Positions 44,573 to 54,622 of a stretch of 64,000 bases of DNA are shown here, piece by piece. Numbering within the stretch: the first letter of the stretch is position 1; every line of letters begins with the position of its first letter. The stretch is from Modestobacter sp. VKM Ac-2977. Its GTDB lineage: Bacteria; Actinomycetota; Actinomycetes; Mycobacteriales; Geodermatophilaceae. Below the pieces are notes generated by a model, which worked only from the letters and a program-made list of their open reading frames with translations, searched no databases and had not been told where the DNA came from. The position numbers and the translations under genes were made by a program. Where the stretch lies: assembly GCF_026968045.1 (NCBI RefSeq), contig NZ_JAPVBQ010000001.1, forward strand, positions 1,377,238 to 1,441,237, given 5' to 3'.

Positions 44573-45373
44573 CTACTGCTGGACGGTGGTCGACTCGATC
44601 GTCACCGGCTGGGCGGGGGCACCGTCGGTGGCGCCGCCCTCGATGCCGGCGGCCGCGATGGCGTCCAGCGTCGCCAGCCCGGCCTCGTCGATGGTGCCGA
44701 CGACGGTGTAGTCCGGCTGCAGCTGGCTGTCGGCGTAGACCAGGAAGAACTGGCTGGCGTCGGTGCCCTGCCCGGCGTTGGCCATCGCGAGCGTGCCGCG
44801 CGGGTACGTCTCCGCGCCGGTCACCTGGGTCGGGAAGTCGTAGGTCGGGCCGCCGGTACCGGTGCCGCTGGGGTCACCGCACTGCAGCACGCTCAGCCCG
44901 CCGCTGGTCAGCCGGTGGCAGGGCGTCCCCTCGAAGAAGCCCTGCTGCGCCAGGTAGACCATGCTCGCCGCGGCGCAGGGCGCGTTCTCCTGGTCCAGGG
45001 TCAGCCCGATGTCCCCGGCGGAGGTGGCCAGCGTCAGGTCCGTGGTGCCGGTCGTCGGCACCTCGGCCGGCGGGATGCCGACGTCGGTGAGGGTGTCGCT
45101 GCCGGAGGTGTCCGGGACGAAGTCGCAGGTCCCGTCGCTGCCGTCGACCACCGGGGCGGCGGTGGTGGTCTCGGGGGCGGCCGCGGTGTCGGGCTCCTCG
45201 TCGTCGCCGAGGCCGGTGATGAGGAACAGCGCGGCGACCACGGCGACGACGGCGAGGACGGTCGCCCCGATCAGCGTGGTGCGCCGGCGCTTCTGGGCGA
45301 GCTCCTCGCGCCGCTCGAGCTGGCGCTGCAGCCGTCGCTGCGCAGCCTCACGACGCTGCTTGTTGGTCGGCAC
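44573..45373 (-). CDS. Membrane-anchored cyclophilin-type peptidyl-prolyl cis-trans isomerase
   Basis: 266 aa. A basic, Arg/Gln-rich cytoplasmic N terminus with helical character (residues 1-32), one transmembrane helix (33-53), an acidic Thr/Ala linker, then an extracytoplasmic cyclophilin domain: FFEGTPCHRLTSGGLSVLQCGDPSGTGTGGP, ETYPRGTLAMANAGQGTDASQFFLVY. It should assist folding of exported proteins, consistent with the nearby sec genes. Two Cys in the fold may pair. GTG start. The counterpart in M. tuberculosis (Rv2582, PpiB) is also next to rel. Confidence 0.92.
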   Translation of the reverse strand: MPTNKQRREAAQRRLQRQLERREELAQKRRRTTLIGATVLAVVAVVAALFLITGLGDDEEPDTAAAPETTTAAPVVDGSDGTCDFVPDTSGSDTLTDVGIPPAEVPTTGTTDLTLATSAGDIGLTLDQENAPCAAASMVYLAQQGFFEGTPCHRLTSGGLSVLQCGDPSGTGTGGPTYDFPTQVTGAETYPRGTLAMANAGQGTDASQFFLVYADSQLQPDYTVVGTIDEAGLATLDAIAAAGIEGGATDGAPAQPVTIESTTVQQ

Positions 45374-45520
45374 TCTTCTCGGCTCCTCGGGCTCTGCGCT
45401 GCGCCGGGGGCGGCCGCGACCTGGGCCGCGCGCCCACACCACGGCGTGTGTCGAGTGCGGAGTGTAGGTGGGTTCCCTGTCCGGACCCTGGCAGCGCCAG
45501 TTGGACGGATGTCGCCCGCG

Positions 45521-45526
45521 TAACCT
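45521..45526 (+). promoter_or_regulatory. Putative -10 element, leaderless hydrolase transcript
   Basis: TAACCT ends 6 nt before GTG 45533, again placing the transcription start at the start codon. Confidence 0.5.
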
Positions 45527-45532
45527 GCACGG

Positions 45533-46216
45533 GTGCTCATCCGCTCCTTCCCCGCCGGCGCGTTCGGCACCAACTGCTACGCCGTCGCCCCGGGGGCCGG
45601 GCAGGAGTGCGTCGTCGTCGACCCGGGGATGGACGCGGTCGAGCCGCTGGCCCGGATGCTGGCCGACGACGGGCTCAAGCCGGTCGCCGTCGTGCTGACC
45701 CACGGCCACCTGGACCACACCTTCTCCGTGCTGCCGGTCTGCTCCGGCTACGACATCCCCGCCTACCTGCACCCCGAGGACGCCGGCATGCTGTCGGACC
45801 CGGCGCGCTGGCACGGCCCGCAGCTCGCCCCGCTGATCACCGGCGTGCAGCTTCCGGACCCCGCCGACGTCCTGCCGTTGGCCGACGGGACGACGATCTC
45901 GCTGGCCGGCGTCGACCTGACCGTGCGGCACGCGCCGGGGCACACCCGCGGCTCGGTGGTCTTCTCCCTGGACCTGGGGGAGGCGCCCGGTCTGCTCGCC
46001 GGTGACGTGCTCTTCGCCGGCTCGGTCGGCCGGGTCGACCTCCCCGGCGGTTCGTGGGAGGACATGCTCGGCTCGCTGCGCGACGTCGTCCTGCCGCTGG
46101 AGGACGAGACCGTCGTCCTCCCCGGGCACGGGCCGGCCACCACGATCGGGCGCGAGCGCGCCACCAACCCGTACCTCGCGGAAGCCGCGAGTGCACCGAA
46201 GGGACGTTCGTTGTGA
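45533..46216 (+). CDS. Metallo-beta-lactamase-fold hydrolase, glyoxalase II-like
   Basis: 227 aa. Zinc-binding motif THGHLDH near residues 56-62, then [23 protein letters not shown] and PGHGP. This pattern is that of hydroxyacylglutathione hydrolase-like proteins. Actinobacteria generally use mycothiol, so the natural thioester may be a mycothiol adduct (inference). GTG start; the stop overlaps the hisS GTG. Same order as Rv2581c-hisS in M. tuberculosis. Confidence 0.9.
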   Translation: MLIRSFPAGAFGTNCYAVAPGAGQECVVVDPGMDAVEPLARMLADDGLKPVAVVLTHGHLDHTFSVLPVCSGYDIPAYLHPEDAGMLSDPARWHGPQLAPLITGVQLPDPADVLPLADGTTISLAGVDLTVRHAPGHTRGSVVFSLDLGEAPGLLAGDVLFAGSVGRVDLPGGSWEDMLGSLRDVVLPLEDETVVLPGHGPATTIGRERATNPYLAEAASAPKGRSL

Positions 46217-47478
46217 GCGAGCCGATGCGGGCTCCCAAGGGCACGTTCGACACGCTGCCCCCGGACTCGGCGCAGTTCCTCGCCGTCCGCGACACCCTCA
46301 CCGCGCCGCTGCGGCGCGCGGGCTACGGCTACATCGAGACGCCGACGTTCGAGGACACCGCCGTCTTCTCCCGCGGGGTGGGGGAGTCCACCGACGTCGT
46401 CTCCAAGGAGATGTACACGTTCACCGACCGCGGGGGCCGGTCGATCACCCTGCGCCCGGAGTTCACCGCCGGGGTGATGCGCGCCTTCGTGGAGCATCGG
46501 CTCTACGCCGGCGCGCTGCCGGTGAAGCTGTGGACCGCCGGGTCGGCGTTCCGCTACGAGCGTCCGCAGGCGGGTCGCTACCGGCACTTCACCCAGGTCA
46601 GCGTTGAGGCGATCGGGGTCGACGACCCGGCGCTGGACGCCGAGGTGGTGGCGCTGGCCGCGCAGGGGTTCCGGGACCTGGGGCTGCGCGACTTCGAGCT
46701 GCTGCTGACCTCGCTGGGCGATGCCACCTGCCGCCCGCAGTACCGCGAGCTGCTGGTCGACTTCCTGGCGAAGCTGGACCTCGACGAGGACACCCGGCGC
46801 CGGGCGGAGATCAATCCCCTGCGGGTGCTCGACGACAAGCGCCCCGAGGTGCAGGCCCAGCTCGACGACGCCCCGCTGATGGTCGACCACCTCTCCGACT
46901 CCACCAAGGCCCACTACGACGCCGTCCGCGAGCACCTCACCGATCTGGGCGTGACCTGGACGGAGGCGCCCCGGCTGGTCCGCGGCCTGGACTACTACAC
47001 GAAGACGACGTTCGAGTTCGTGCACTCCGGGCTCGGCTCGCAGTCGGCGATCGGTGGTGGCGGCCGCTACGACGGGCTGTCCGCGGCCCTCGGCGGGCCC
47101 GACCTCTCCGGCATCGGCTACGCCGTCGGTGTCGACCGCACGCTGCTGGCGGTGCAGGCCGAAGGGCTGGACATCGCCACGTCGGCCGGCGTGCAGGCGT
47201 TCGTCGTCCCGCTGGGCGCGGAGGCCAAGCGGCTCGCCGTGAAGCTGGTCGGTCAGCTGCGGGAGGCCGGCGTCTCCGCCGACACCGTCTACGGCGACCG
47301 CGGGCTCAAGGGCGCGATGAAGGCCGCCGACCGGTCGGGTGCCTCGCACGCGGTGGTGCTCGGCGACCGGGACCTCGCCGAGGGGGTCGCACAGCTGCGT
47401 GACCTGCGGTCGCACGAGCAGGTCGCCGTGCCCCTGGGCGAGCTGTTCGAGCGGGTGCGTGCGACGGTGGGTGCGTGA
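46213..47478 (+). CDS. hisS: Histidyl-tRNA synthetase
   Basis: 421 aa class II synthetase. Starts [14 protein letters not shown], motif 2 region [19 protein letters not shown], histidine-binding motifs [14 protein letters not shown] and [10 protein letters not shown], and a C-terminal anticodon-binding domain ([20 protein letters not shown]). Length is typical. The GTG start overlaps the hydrolase stop, the end overlaps the aldo/keto reductase start, so the three are an operon. Confidence 0.96.
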   Translation: MSEPMRAPKGTFDTLPPDSAQFLAVRDTLTAPLRRAGYGYIETPTFEDTAVFSRGVGESTDVVSKEMYTFTDRGGRSITLRPEFTAGVMRAFVEHRLYAGALPVKLWTAGSAFRYERPQAGRYRHFTQVSVEAIGVDDPALDAEVVALAAQGFRDLGLRDFELLLTSLGDATCRPQYRELLVDFLAKLDLDEDTRRRAEINPLRVLDDKRPEVQAQLDDAPLMVDHLSDSTKAHYDAVREHLTDLGVTWTEAPRLVRGLDYYTKTTFEFVHSGLGSQSAIGGGGRYDGLSAALGGPDLSGIGYAVGVDRTLLAVQAEGLDIATSAGVQAFVVPLGAEAKRLAVKLVGQLREAGVSADTVYGDRGLKGAMKAADRSGASHAVVLGDRDLAEGVAQLRDLRSHEQVAVPLGELFERVRATVGA

Positions 47479-48500
47479 CAGTCACCGACGGCATCGCCGA
47501 GTCCGCCAACACCCCCCTCGAGACCCGCCCGCTGGGCCGGACCGGCGCCGACGTCTCCGTCGTCGGCCTCGGCACCTGGCAGCTGGGTGGTGACTGGGGG
47601 AACGTGTCCGAGGACGACGCCGCCGCGGTCCTCGACGCCGCGCTGGACGCCGGCGTCACCCTGCTGGACACCGCCGACGTCTACGGCGACGGCCGCTCCG
47701 AGGAGCGCATCCGCAAGGCGCTGGCCGCCCGGGGTGAGCGCCCCTTCGTGGCCACCAAGGCCGGCCGTCGCGCCGACCCCTTCGCCGCCGAGTCCTACAC
47801 CCCGGAGAACCTGCGGGCCTGGATCGACCGGTCCCGCCGCAACCTCGGCGTCGACACCCTGGACCTGGTGCAGCTGCACTGCCCACCCCCGGCCGTCTAC
47901 TCCGACGAGCGCGTCTACGAGACCCTCGACGCGCTGGTCGAGGAGCAGGCGATCGCCGCCTACGGCGTCTCGGTCGAGACCGTCGCCGAGGGCCTCACCG
48001 CCCTGCAGCACCCCGGCGTGCAGTCGATCCAGGTGATCCTCAACGTCTTCCGGCGCAAGCCGCTGGAGCAGCTGCTGCCCGCCGCCCAGCGGGCCGAGGT
48101 CGGCATCCTCGCCCGGGTGCCGCTGGCCAGCGGCCTGCTGTCGGGCAAGTACTCCACCGACACCACCTTCGCCGCCGACGACCACCGGAACTTCAACCGC
48201 AACGGTGAGGCCTTCGACGTCGGCGAGACCTTCGCCGGGGTGCCCTTCGAGGTCGGTGTCGCCGCCGCCCGCGAGGTCGCCGAGATCGCCGGCCCGGACG
48301 TCACCACCGCCGCCTTCGCGCTGCGCTGGGTGATCGACCAGCCGGGCGTCACCACCGTCATCCCGGGCGCGCGCAACGTCCAGCAGGCGCTGGGCAACGT
48401 CGCCGCCGCCTCGCTGCCGTCGCTGAGCGCCGGCCAGCTCGCCGACCTCGAGCGCGTGTACGACGAGCGCATCCGCTCCCATGTGCACGACCGCTGGTGA
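47475..48500 (+). CDS. Aldo/keto reductase
   Basis: 341 aa NADPH-dependent TIM-barrel oxidoreductase. The catalytic tetrad is seen as Asp and Tyr in DTADVYGDG, Lys in VATKAGR and His in LVQLHCPPP. The cofactor end [16 protein letters not shown] is normal. It belongs to the larger AKR11/YajO-like clade; its substrate is unknown. GTG start overlaps hisS by 4 bp. A second, only distantly similar AKR lies 3 kb downstream. Confidence 0.9.
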   Translation: MTVTDGIAESANTPLETRPLGRTGADVSVVGLGTWQLGGDWGNVSEDDAAAVLDAALDAGVTLLDTADVYGDGRSEERIRKALAARGERPFVATKAGRRADPFAAESYTPENLRAWIDRSRRNLGVDTLDLVQLHCPPPAVYSDERVYETLDALVEEQAIAAYGVSVETVAEGLTALQHPGVQSIQVILNVFRRKPLEQLLPAAQRAEVGILARVPLASGLLSGKYSTDTTFAADDHRNFNRNGEAFDVGETFAGVPFEVGVAAAREVAEIAGPDVTTAAFALRWVIDQPGVTTVIPGARNVQQALGNVAAASLPSLSAGQLADLERVYDERIRSHVHDRW

Positions 48501-48556
48501 TCGCCGCCCCGTCCCGCACCTGTTGAGACTCCGCACCCCCTGAGAGAGGCACTACC

Positions 48557-50338
48557 TTGCTCCGCACCCACGACGCCGGCACGCTCCGCGCGACCGACGC
48601 CGGTTCCACGGTCACCCTCGCCGGCTGGGTCGCCCGCCGGCGCGACCACGGCGGGGTCGTCTTCCTCGACCTGCGCGACGCCTCGGGCTACGCCCAGGTC
48701 GTCGTCCGCGAGGAGGAGGCGCACGCGCTGCGCAACGAGTACTGCGTGCTCGTGACCGGCGACGTCCAGCGGCGTCCGGCCGGCAACGAGAACGCCGACC
48801 TGCCCACCGGGGAGATCGAGGTGGTCGCCAGCACGCTGCAGGTGCTCTCGGCGTCCGCACCGCTGCCGTTCCCGATCGAGACGGCCCAGGCCGCCGGCGA
48901 CGACGTCCGGTACGCCCACCGCTACCTGGACCTGCGCCGCCAGGGGCCGGCCTCGGTGCTGCGGCTGCGCAGCGAGGTCAACCGGATCGCCCGCGGCGTG
49001 ATGGCCGGCCACGGGTTCACCGAGGTGGAGACGCCATCGCTGACCCGCTCCACCCCTGAGGGCGCCCGGGACTTCGTCGTCCCGGTGCGGCTGCAGCCGG
49101 GGCACTGGTACGCCCTGCCGCAGTCGCCGCAGCTGTTCAAGCAGCTGCTGATGATCGGTGGCCTGGAGCGGTACTACCAGATCGCCCGCTGCTTCCGGGA
49201 CGAGGACTTCCGCGCCGACCGGCAGCCGGAGTTCACCCAGCTGGACTTCGAGATGAGCTTCGTCGACCGGGACGACGTGCTCGCCATCGCCGAGGACGTC
49301 ATCCGGGCGCTGTGGCAGGAGCTGGCCTCCTACACCGTGCCGGAGATCCCGCGGATGACCTACCGCGAGGCGATGGACCGGTTCGGCTCCGACAAGCCCG
49401 ACCTGCGCTTCGGCATCGAGCTCACCGAGCTGACGTCGTACTTCGCGGACACGCCGTTCCGGGTGTTCCAGGCGCCCTACGTCGGCGCGATCGTGATGCC
49501 CGGCGGCGGCTCGCAGCCGCGGCGGGCGTTCGACGCCTGGCAGGACTGGGCCCGCTCGCGTGGCCACAAGGGCCTGGCGTACGTGACCATCGCCGAGGAC
49601 GGCACCCTCGGCGGCCCGGTCTCGAAGAACATCTCCGAGGCCGAGCGGACCGGGCTGGTCGAGGCCGTCGGTGCGAAGCCGGGCGACTGCGTCTTCTTCG
49701 CCGCCGGCCCCCGCCGCGGGGCCCAGGAGCTGCTCGGGGCCGCGCGCAACGAGATCGCCAAGCGACTGCAGCTCATCGAGCCGGGTTCGTGGTCGTTCCT
49801 GTTCGTCGTCGACTTCCCGATGTTCGAGGAGACCGAGGACGGCGACTGGACGTTCATGCACCACCCGTTCACCTCGCCCACCCCCGAGTGGCGGGAGCGG
49901 TTCGCCGAGGACAAGGGCGCGGCGCTGTCCGACGCCTACGACCTCGTCTGCAACGGCAACGAGCTGATGAGCGGGTCGGTCCGCATCGCCGACGCCGCGC
50001 TCCAGGAGCGGGTGTTCCAGACCCTGGGGATGACCCAGGAGGAGGCCCGCGCGCAGTTCGGCTGGTTCCTGGAGGCCTTCGACTACGGGCCGCCCCCGCA
50101 CGCCGGCGCGGCGATCGGCTGGGACCGCACGGTGGCACTGCTGGCCGGCGTCGACTCGATCCGCGAGGTCATCGCCTTCCCGAAGACCGGCGCCGGGTAC
50201 GACCCCCTGACCAGCGCGCCCACCCCGATCACCGCAGCCCAGCGCAAGGAGGCCGGCATCGACGTCGACCCCGACGCCGAGCCCGCCCCGGGCGAGCCCG
50301 GCGCCCCCGGCCCGACCGACCCGACGAAGCCGGCCTGA
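48557..50338 (+). CDS. aspS: Aspartyl-tRNA synthetase (TTG start)
   Basis: 593 aa. OB-fold anticodon domain at residues 1-110 ([23 protein letters not shown]), class II core with motif 1 [22 protein letters not shown], motif 2 [23 protein letters not shown] split by normal sequence, GAD insertion domain, and motif 3 [16 protein letters not shown] 48557 is the only start that gives the family N terminus and has GAGAGG about 10 nt upstream. The C-terminal 30 residues are a Pro/Ala/Gly-rich tail. Whether it is tRNA-Asp specific or also charges tRNA-Asn was not decided. Confidence 0.95.
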   Translation: MLRTHDAGTLRATDAGSTVTLAGWVARRRDHGGVVFLDLRDASGYAQVVVREEEAHALRNEYCVLVTGDVQRRPAGNENADLPTGEIEVVASTLQVLSASAPLPFPIETAQAAGDDVRYAHRYLDLRRQGPASVLRLRSEVNRIARGVMAGHGFTEVETPSLTRSTPEGARDFVVPVRLQPGHWYALPQSPQLFKQLLMIGGLERYYQIARCFRDEDFRADRQPEFTQLDFEMSFVDRDDVLAIAEDVIRALWQELASYTVPEIPRMTYREAMDRFGSDKPDLRFGIELTELTSYFADTPFRVFQAPYVGAIVMPGGGSQPRRAFDAWQDWARSRGHKGLAYVTIAEDGTLGGPVSKNISEAERTGLVEAVGAKPGDCVFFAAGPRRGAQELLGAARNEIAKRLQLIEPGSWSFLFVVDFPMFEETEDGDWTFMHHPFTSPTPEWRERFAEDKGAALSDAYDLVCNGNELMSGSVRIADAALQERVFQTLGMTQEEARAQFGWFLEAFDYGPPPHAGAAIGWDRTVALLAGVDSIREVIAFPKTGAGYDPLTSAPTPITAAQRKEAGIDVDPDAEPAPGEPGAPGPTDPTKPA

Positions 50339-50361
50339 GTCCTCCGGCGCTCACCTGGGCC

Positions 50362-50427
50362 GAGTGAGCAGTTGTGGTCGCTCGACGCGGCGTGTCCCGC
50401 CGTGTCGACGACCACAACTGCTCACTC
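50362..50427. repeat. 66-bp palindromic element, family B, copy 1
   Basis: Perfect 19-bp arms (50362-50380 with 50409-50427) extended by an 11-bp inner stem with one mismatch and a 5-nt loop. It lies 23 bp after aspS and overlaps the stop codon of the opposite-strand gene. Second copy at 51400-51465. Could act as bidirectional terminator. Confidence 0.85.
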
Positions 50428-51304
50428 ATGCGCGCCGCAGCGCGGCACCTCGGCTGAGCAGGGCATCTGCGACCCGGTCGACCACCATGTCCCGCCGACC
50501 CAGGTGGAGGGCACCGAAGCGCAGGACGAGCCAGCCGCGGCTGGCCATGAAGGAGTAGCGGTCGATGTCCCGGCCGAACTGGCGCCACCCAGCGTGCTGG
50601 CGGCCTTCGTACTCCACGGCGATCTTCCAGCGGCTGTAACCGAGGTCCCCGTGCACCACCGCGACGCCCCGGTGGTCGAACACCGGTACCTGCACCTCGG
50701 GCGCAGGGAGATCGTTGTCCACCAGCCAGTACCGGATCAAGCTCTCCAGGCGGGAGGCGGCCAGCGGCGTCAGGATCGGGGCGCACCGCCGGGCCAGCAC
50801 GACTCCGCGCACGCGCCCCGCTCGGGCGAGACGCCGCTCCAACGCGTCGGCGCTGAGGTGCCCGGCCCGCACGAGGGCGTCCCCGATGGCCACCAGCTCG
50901 TCTGGTGGGGTGTCGGCGGCGAGGTCGAGCCAGGTCTGGGCGCCGCTGGTCACCGGCACTCCGCGGTGCACGACCCGGTCAGCGGCGCCCAGGTCGCGGA
51001 CGTGCACCCGTAGGCCGCGGCGACGGGGGCGGGGGCTGTCCGGGGGCACCACGATCCGCAGCGGATCGACGTCCCGCACGGGCGCGCCCATGAGTCCGGC
51101 CGCCGTGTGGTGGCTGAACGCCGCGCCGTCGGGCAGCACGGCCACGAGCGACCGGCACATCGCGTGCACGGTCAACGGCAGGGCCTTGGAGACGTACACC
51201 CCGCGGCTGATCCGGACGCCGTCGTCCCGCAGTTGTGCTCTGGTCATGCCGGCTGCCCGGGCGTCCTGGCGGGTGTACGTCGGCGGCAGCCCAGCGGTGG
51301 TCAT
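50426..51304 (-). CDS. AbiEi / DUF559-like protein with endonuclease-type C terminus
   Basis: 292 aa. N-terminal helix-turn-helix-like region (TYTRQDARAAGMTRAQLRDDG, ISRGVYVS) resembles the AbiEi antitoxin N-terminal domain of type IV toxin-antitoxin systems. The C-terminal 100 residues resemble a Vsr/DUF559 PD-(D/E)XK nuclease fold (WKIAVEYEGRQHAGW, RDIDRYSFMASRGWLVLRF) with E-x-E and Gln-His. No AbiEii toxin is adjacent. ATG 51304 is chosen; GTG 51349 would add 15 residues. Both ends border 66-bp palindromes of one family. Such solitary genes are frequent in high-GC actinobacteria and function is unknown. Confidence 0.75.
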   Translation of the reverse strand: MTTAGLPPTYTRQDARAAGMTRAQLRDDGVRISRGVYVSKALPLTVHAMCRSLVAVLPDGAAFSHHTAAGLMGAPVRDVDPLRIVVPPDSPRPRRRGLRVHVRDLGAADRVVHRGVPVTSGAQTWLDLAADTPPDELVAIGDALVRAGHLSADALERRLARAGRVRGVVLARRCAPILTPLAASRLESLIRYWLVDNDLPAPEVQVPVFDHRGVAVVHGDLGYSRWKIAVEYEGRQHAGWRQFGRDIDRYSFMASRGWLVLRFGALHLGRRDMVVDRVADALLSRGAALRRA

Positions 51305-51399
51305 CCACCGACGCTCGATCGGGCAGGGATGGAAGCGCCAGGAGCCCACCCAGTCTGTGGAGACCGCTGGTGGTTGTGGACGAGATGGCTGCGCACGTC

Positions 51400-51465
51400 G
51401 AGTGAGCAGTTGTGGTCACCCGGGCAGGCGCGTCTCTCCGCGTCGGCGACCGCAACTGCTCACTC
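51400..51465. repeat. 66-bp palindromic element, family B, copy 2
   Basis: Arms 51400-51417 and 51448-51465 pair with one mismatch; length and outer sequence are the same as copy 1, the inner part differs. It lies 48 bp past the stop of the opposite-strand aldo/keto reductase gene and about 95 bp upstream of the AbiEi-like start. Confidence 0.85.
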
Positions 51466-51513
51466 ACGGGGCGGGCGACCGCAGAACCATCGACCTGGAC
51501 TCGAGGTCGAGGG

Positions 51514-52371
51514 TCAGGCGGCGTTCAGGCGGGCGAGGTGCTCCGGGGCCAGGTGCAGGTCGGCGGCGGTCGCGGAGTCGACGATCGACTCCTGTCGCGA
51601 GGCCCCTGGGATGGGGAGGACGACGTCGGCCTGGGCCAGGTGCCAGGCCAGCGTCACCCGGTACACCGAGACGCCCAGCTCGTCGGCGACGGCGGCGAAC
51701 TCCGCGGCCGTCGAGCCCAGCGACTTGGCGGCCGACACCCCGCCGAACGGGCTCCACGGGAGGAAGGCCAGCCCGTGCTGGGCGCAGTGCGCGAGCTCCC
51801 CGGCCGAGGACCGCCAGCCGGGGGAGAACTGGTTCTGCACGCTGACCAGCGCCTCGCCGACGATCGCCCGGGCCGCGTCGATCTGGCCGACGTCGGCGTT
51901 GGAGATCCCGGCCAGCTGCACCAGCCCGTCGTCCACCAGCTCGCGGAGCGCACCCATCGACTCCTCCCACGGCGTCGTCGGGTCGGGCCGGTGGAACTGG
52001 TAGAGCCCGATCGCCTCGACGCCCAGCCGGCGCAGCGAGGCCTCGCAGGCCCGGCGCAGGTAGGCCGGCGACCCGTCCAGCTCCCACTCGGCGCCCCGCC
52101 GGGTGTGCCCGCCCTTGGTCGCCACCAGCACGTCGCCCGGGGAGCCGTAGGACGCCAGCGCCCGGGCGACCAGCTCCTCGTTGTGGCCGAACTCCGCCTC
52201 GTCGCGCGCGTAGGCGTCTGCGGTGTCGATCAGCGTGACGCCGGCGTCCAGCGCGGCGTGCACCACGGCCGCGGCCTCGTCCGGTGACGGGCGAGGGTCC
52301 TTCGTGGACAGGGGCATCGCCCCGAGCCCCACTGCGCTGACGGTCCGGTTCCCGATGCGTCGCTGCTCCAT
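51514..52371 (-). CDS. Aldo/keto reductase
   Basis: 285 aa. Tetrad: Asp/Tyr in DTADAYARD, Lys in VATKGGHT, His in YQFHRPDP. The C-terminal cofactor clamp reads [11 protein letters not shown]. It resembles pyridoxal reductase-like or general AKR13-type enzymes of actinobacteria; substrate is unknown. ATG 52371 lies 35 bp from the divergent rarA gene, so both share a promoter region. Only the general fold is shared with the AKR at 47475-48500. Confidence 0.9.
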   Translation of the reverse strand: MEQRRIGNRTVSAVGLGAMPLSTKDPRPSPDEAAAVVHAALDAGVTLIDTADAYARDEAEFGHNEELVARALASYGSPGDVLVATKGGHTRRGAEWELDGSPAYLRRACEASLRRLGVEAIGLYQFHRPDPTTPWEESMGALRELVDDGLVQLAGISNADVGQIDAARAIVGEALVSVQNQFSPGWRSSAGELAHCAQHGLAFLPWSPFGGVSAAKSLGSTAAEFAAVADELGVSVYRVTLAWHLAQADVVLPIPGASRQESIVDSATAADLHLAPEHLARLNAA

Positions 52372-52392
52372 GGGACGGTCGTGCCCCCCGGG

Positions 52393-52398
52393 TAGCTT
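52393..52398 (+). promoter_or_regulatory. Putative -10 element, leaderless rarA transcript
   Basis: TAGCTT ends 7 nt before the rarA GTG; no Shine-Dalgarno sequence precedes the start. Confidence 0.45.
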
Positions 52399-52405
52399 CG
52401 CAACC

Positions 52406-53740
52406 GTGACCTCCCTGTTCGACCCCGCGCCCGCCGACGGCCCGCCGCCGGTCGACCCGGGTGCCCCGCTGGCGGTCCGGATGCGGCCGCAGTCGCTGGA
52501 CGAGGTGGTCGGCCAGCAGCACCTGCTCGGTCCGCGCGCCCCGCTGCGCCGGCTGGTCGAGGCCGACGAGCCGATGTCCCTGGTGCTCTACGGCCCGCCG
52601 GGCACCGGGAAGACGACGCTGGCGCACGTCATCTCGCTGGCCACCCAGCGCTCCTTCGTCCAGTTGTCGGCGCTGGACTCCGGGGTCAAGGAGGTCCGCG
52701 CGGTCATCGCGGACGCCAAGCGGGAGCTGACCCACGCCGGCCGGCGCACCGTGCTGTTCATCGACGAGGTCCACCGCTTCTCCAAGACCCAGCAGGACTC
52801 GCTGCTGTCCGCGGTCGAGGACCGGATCGTGAGCCTGATCGCCGCGACCACCGAGAACCCGTTCTTCTCCGTGGTCAGCCCGCTGCTGTCGCGCAGCCTG
52901 GTACTGGCGCTCCAGTCGCTGGACGACGAGGACGTGCGCACGGTGCTGCGCCGGGCGCTGACCAGCGAGCGCGGGCTGGACGGCGCGGTGACGCTGACCG
53001 CCGAGGCCGAGGAGCACCTGCTGCGGGTGGCCGGCGGCGACGCCCGCAAGGCGCTGACCGCGCTGGAGAGCGGCGCCGGCGCGGCCCGGGCGGCCGGCTC
53101 CGCCGTCCTGGACCTGGCCACCCTGGAGACGGCGGTCGCCCAGGCGGCGGTGCGCTACGACCGCTCCGGCGACCAGCACTACGACATCGCCAGTGCGCTG
53201 ATCAAGAGCATCCGGGGCAGCGACGTCGACGCGGCGCTGCACTACCTGGCGCGGATGGTGGAGGCGGGGGAGGACCCCCGCTTCATCGCCCGCCGGCTGG
53301 TCATCTCGGCCAGCGAGGACATCGGCATGGCCGACCCGACCGCGCTGCTCACCGCGGTCGCCGCCGCCGACGCGGTCGCCTTCATCGGCATGCCGGAGGG
53401 GCACTTCCCGCTGGCGCACGCCGTCGTCCACCTGGCCACCGCACCGAAGTCCAACGCGATCACCACGGCCATGGGGGAGTCGGTCGCCGACGTGCGCGCC
53501 GGGCTGGCCGGTCCGGTGCCGGCCGGGCTGCGCGACGCGCACTACGCCGGGGCGAAGAAGCTCGGGCACGGCAAGACCTACGTCTACCCGCACGCCCACC
53601 CCGACGGCGTCGTCCCGCAGCAGTACCCGCCCGACGCACTGGTCGGCCGCGACTACTACCGGCCGACCGGTCGCGGGGTGGAGGCGCAGATCGGTGCGCG
53701 GCTGGCCAAGCTCCGGGCGATCGTCCGCCGCCGCGGCTGA
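52406..53740 (+). CDS. rarA: Replication-associated recombination protein A (RarA/MgsA)
   Basis: 444 aa AAA+ ATPase of the clamp-loader-like class that acts at stalled forks. Walker [10 protein letters not shown] at 63-71, Walker [11 protein letters not shown], sensor 1 [10 protein letters not shown], sensor 2 region [11 protein letters not shown]. The C-terminal tetramerisation domain has [25 protein letters not shown] and the family-typical end [23 protein letters not shown] region. GTG start set by the leaderless promoter and by the conserved N terminus LFDPAP. Confidence 0.95.
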   Translation: MTSLFDPAPADGPPPVDPGAPLAVRMRPQSLDEVVGQQHLLGPRAPLRRLVEADEPMSLVLYGPPGTGKTTLAHVISLATQRSFVQLSALDSGVKEVRAVIADAKRELTHAGRRTVLFIDEVHRFSKTQQDSLLSAVEDRIVSLIAATTENPFFSVVSPLLSRSLVLALQSLDDEDVRTVLRRALTSERGLDGAVTLTAEAEEHLLRVAGGDARKALTALESGAGAARAAGSAVLDLATLETAVAQAAVRYDRSGDQHYDIASALIKSIRGSDVDAALHYLARMVEAGEDPRFIARRLVISASEDIGMADPTALLTAVAAADAVAFIGMPEGHFPLAHAVVHLATAPKSNAITTAMGESVADVRAGLAGPVPAGLRDAHYAGAKKLGHGKTYVYPHAHPDGVVPQQYPPDALVGRDYYRPTGRGVEAQIGARLAKLRAIVRRRG

Positions 53741-53773
53741 GCCGCACGCGCGGGCGTCGTCGGTGGCGGCGGC

Positions 53774-53779
53774 TAGGGT
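53774..53779 (+). promoter_or_regulatory. Putative -10 element of the DUF948-alaS-aro gene run
   Basis: TAGGGT lies 58 nt upstream of the DUF948 GTG. The leader has AAGGGGA just upstream of the start as ribosome binding site. Confidence 0.45.
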
Positions 53780-53837
53780 GACCCGACCGGTGGACCTCCA
53801 CCGAGGACGTGCACGAGACGACGAAGGGGACCCTCGA

Positions 53838-54263
53838 GTGTCCGCAGGAGAGATCGCCGGGCTCATCGCCGCCGGCGCGTTGGTGCTGCTCGTGATCCTG
53901 GTGGCGGTACCGCTGCTCAAGCTCGGGCGGACGCTGGACGAGACGACCCTGACCATCCGCCAGGTCCGGGAGCAGAGCCAGCCGATCCTGAGCCAGGCGT
54001 CCACGACGGTCACCCACGTCAACGCCAACCTCGAGCGGGTCGACGACATCACCGGCAACGCCGCGAACGTCTCCAGCAACGTCGCCGCCCTGACCAGCGT
54101 GTTCGCCGCCACGCTCGGCAGCCCGCTGATCAAGGTCGCCGCCTTCAGCTACGGGGTCCGCAGCGCCGCCCGCAAGAAGCGGGAGGGCCAGGCCGTCGCC
54201 GACGCCCAGCGCACCGCCCGTGAGGACCGTCGCAACCGGCGCGAAGCCCGGCGGGCCGCCTGA
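53838..54263 (+). CDS. DUF948 domain membrane protein
   Basis: 141 aa. One N-terminal transmembrane helix (residues 5-30) precedes a Thr/Val/Asn-rich coiled-coil-like domain (TIRQVREQSQPILSQAS, VNANLERVDDITGNAANVSSNV) and a strongly basic C-terminal end. DUF948 proteins are conserved upstream of alaS in actinobacteria but have no known function. GTG start; stop shares its last base with the next ATG. Confidence 0.85.
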   Translation: MSAGEIAGLIAAGALVLLVILVAVPLLKLGRTLDETTLTIRQVREQSQPILSQASTTVTHVNANLERVDDITGNAANVSSNVAALTSVFAATLGSPLIKVAAFSYGVRSAARKKREGQAVADAQRTAREDRRNRREARRAA

Positions 54264-54559
54264 TGCGCCGGCTGTTCTGGCTGGCCATGGGCATCACCAT
54301 CGGTGCCCTCGTCGTCCGCAAGCTGACCAAGACGGCAGAGAAGCTCACCCCGCAGGGGATCGCCGGCCAGCTCGCCGAGGGCCTGCGGGAGCTGGCCGAC
54401 GCGATCGGTGACTTCGGCGCCGACGTCCGCGCCGCCGCCGCGCTCCGGGAGGACGAGCTGCGTGCCGGCACGGGGCTCGACGCCCCGCTGCCCGACAGCG
54501 GCCAGGTCTCCCTGCCGGACGCGCTGCCCCGCCGCGGCGCCCACGCCGCGGACAGCTGA
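54263..54559 (+). CDS. Small membrane protein upstream of alaS (DUF6167-like)
   Basis: 98 aa. MRRLFWLAMGITIGALVVRK forms an N-terminal membrane anchor; the rest is helical with an Ala/Asp/Leu-rich middle (AEGLRELADAIGDFGADVRAAAALRE) and a Pro/Ala end. Conserved position between DUF948 and alaS in actinobacteria. Function unknown. The ATG overlaps the previous stop. Confidence 0.75.
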   Translation: MRRLFWLAMGITIGALVVRKLTKTAEKLTPQGIAGQLAEGLRELADAIGDFGADVRAAAALREDELRAGTGLDAPLPDSGQVSLPDALPRRGAHAADS

Positions 54560-54622
54560 ACCACCTCCCCTCCGGGCGCCGCCCCTGCGCCCACCCCGCG
54601 CTGAAGGACCGAGACCACCCGC

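Noticed and set aside
47475-52371. The two aldo/keto reductase genes as a recent duplication
   Set aside because: They share only family motifs, differ in length and overall sequence, and point in opposite directions.
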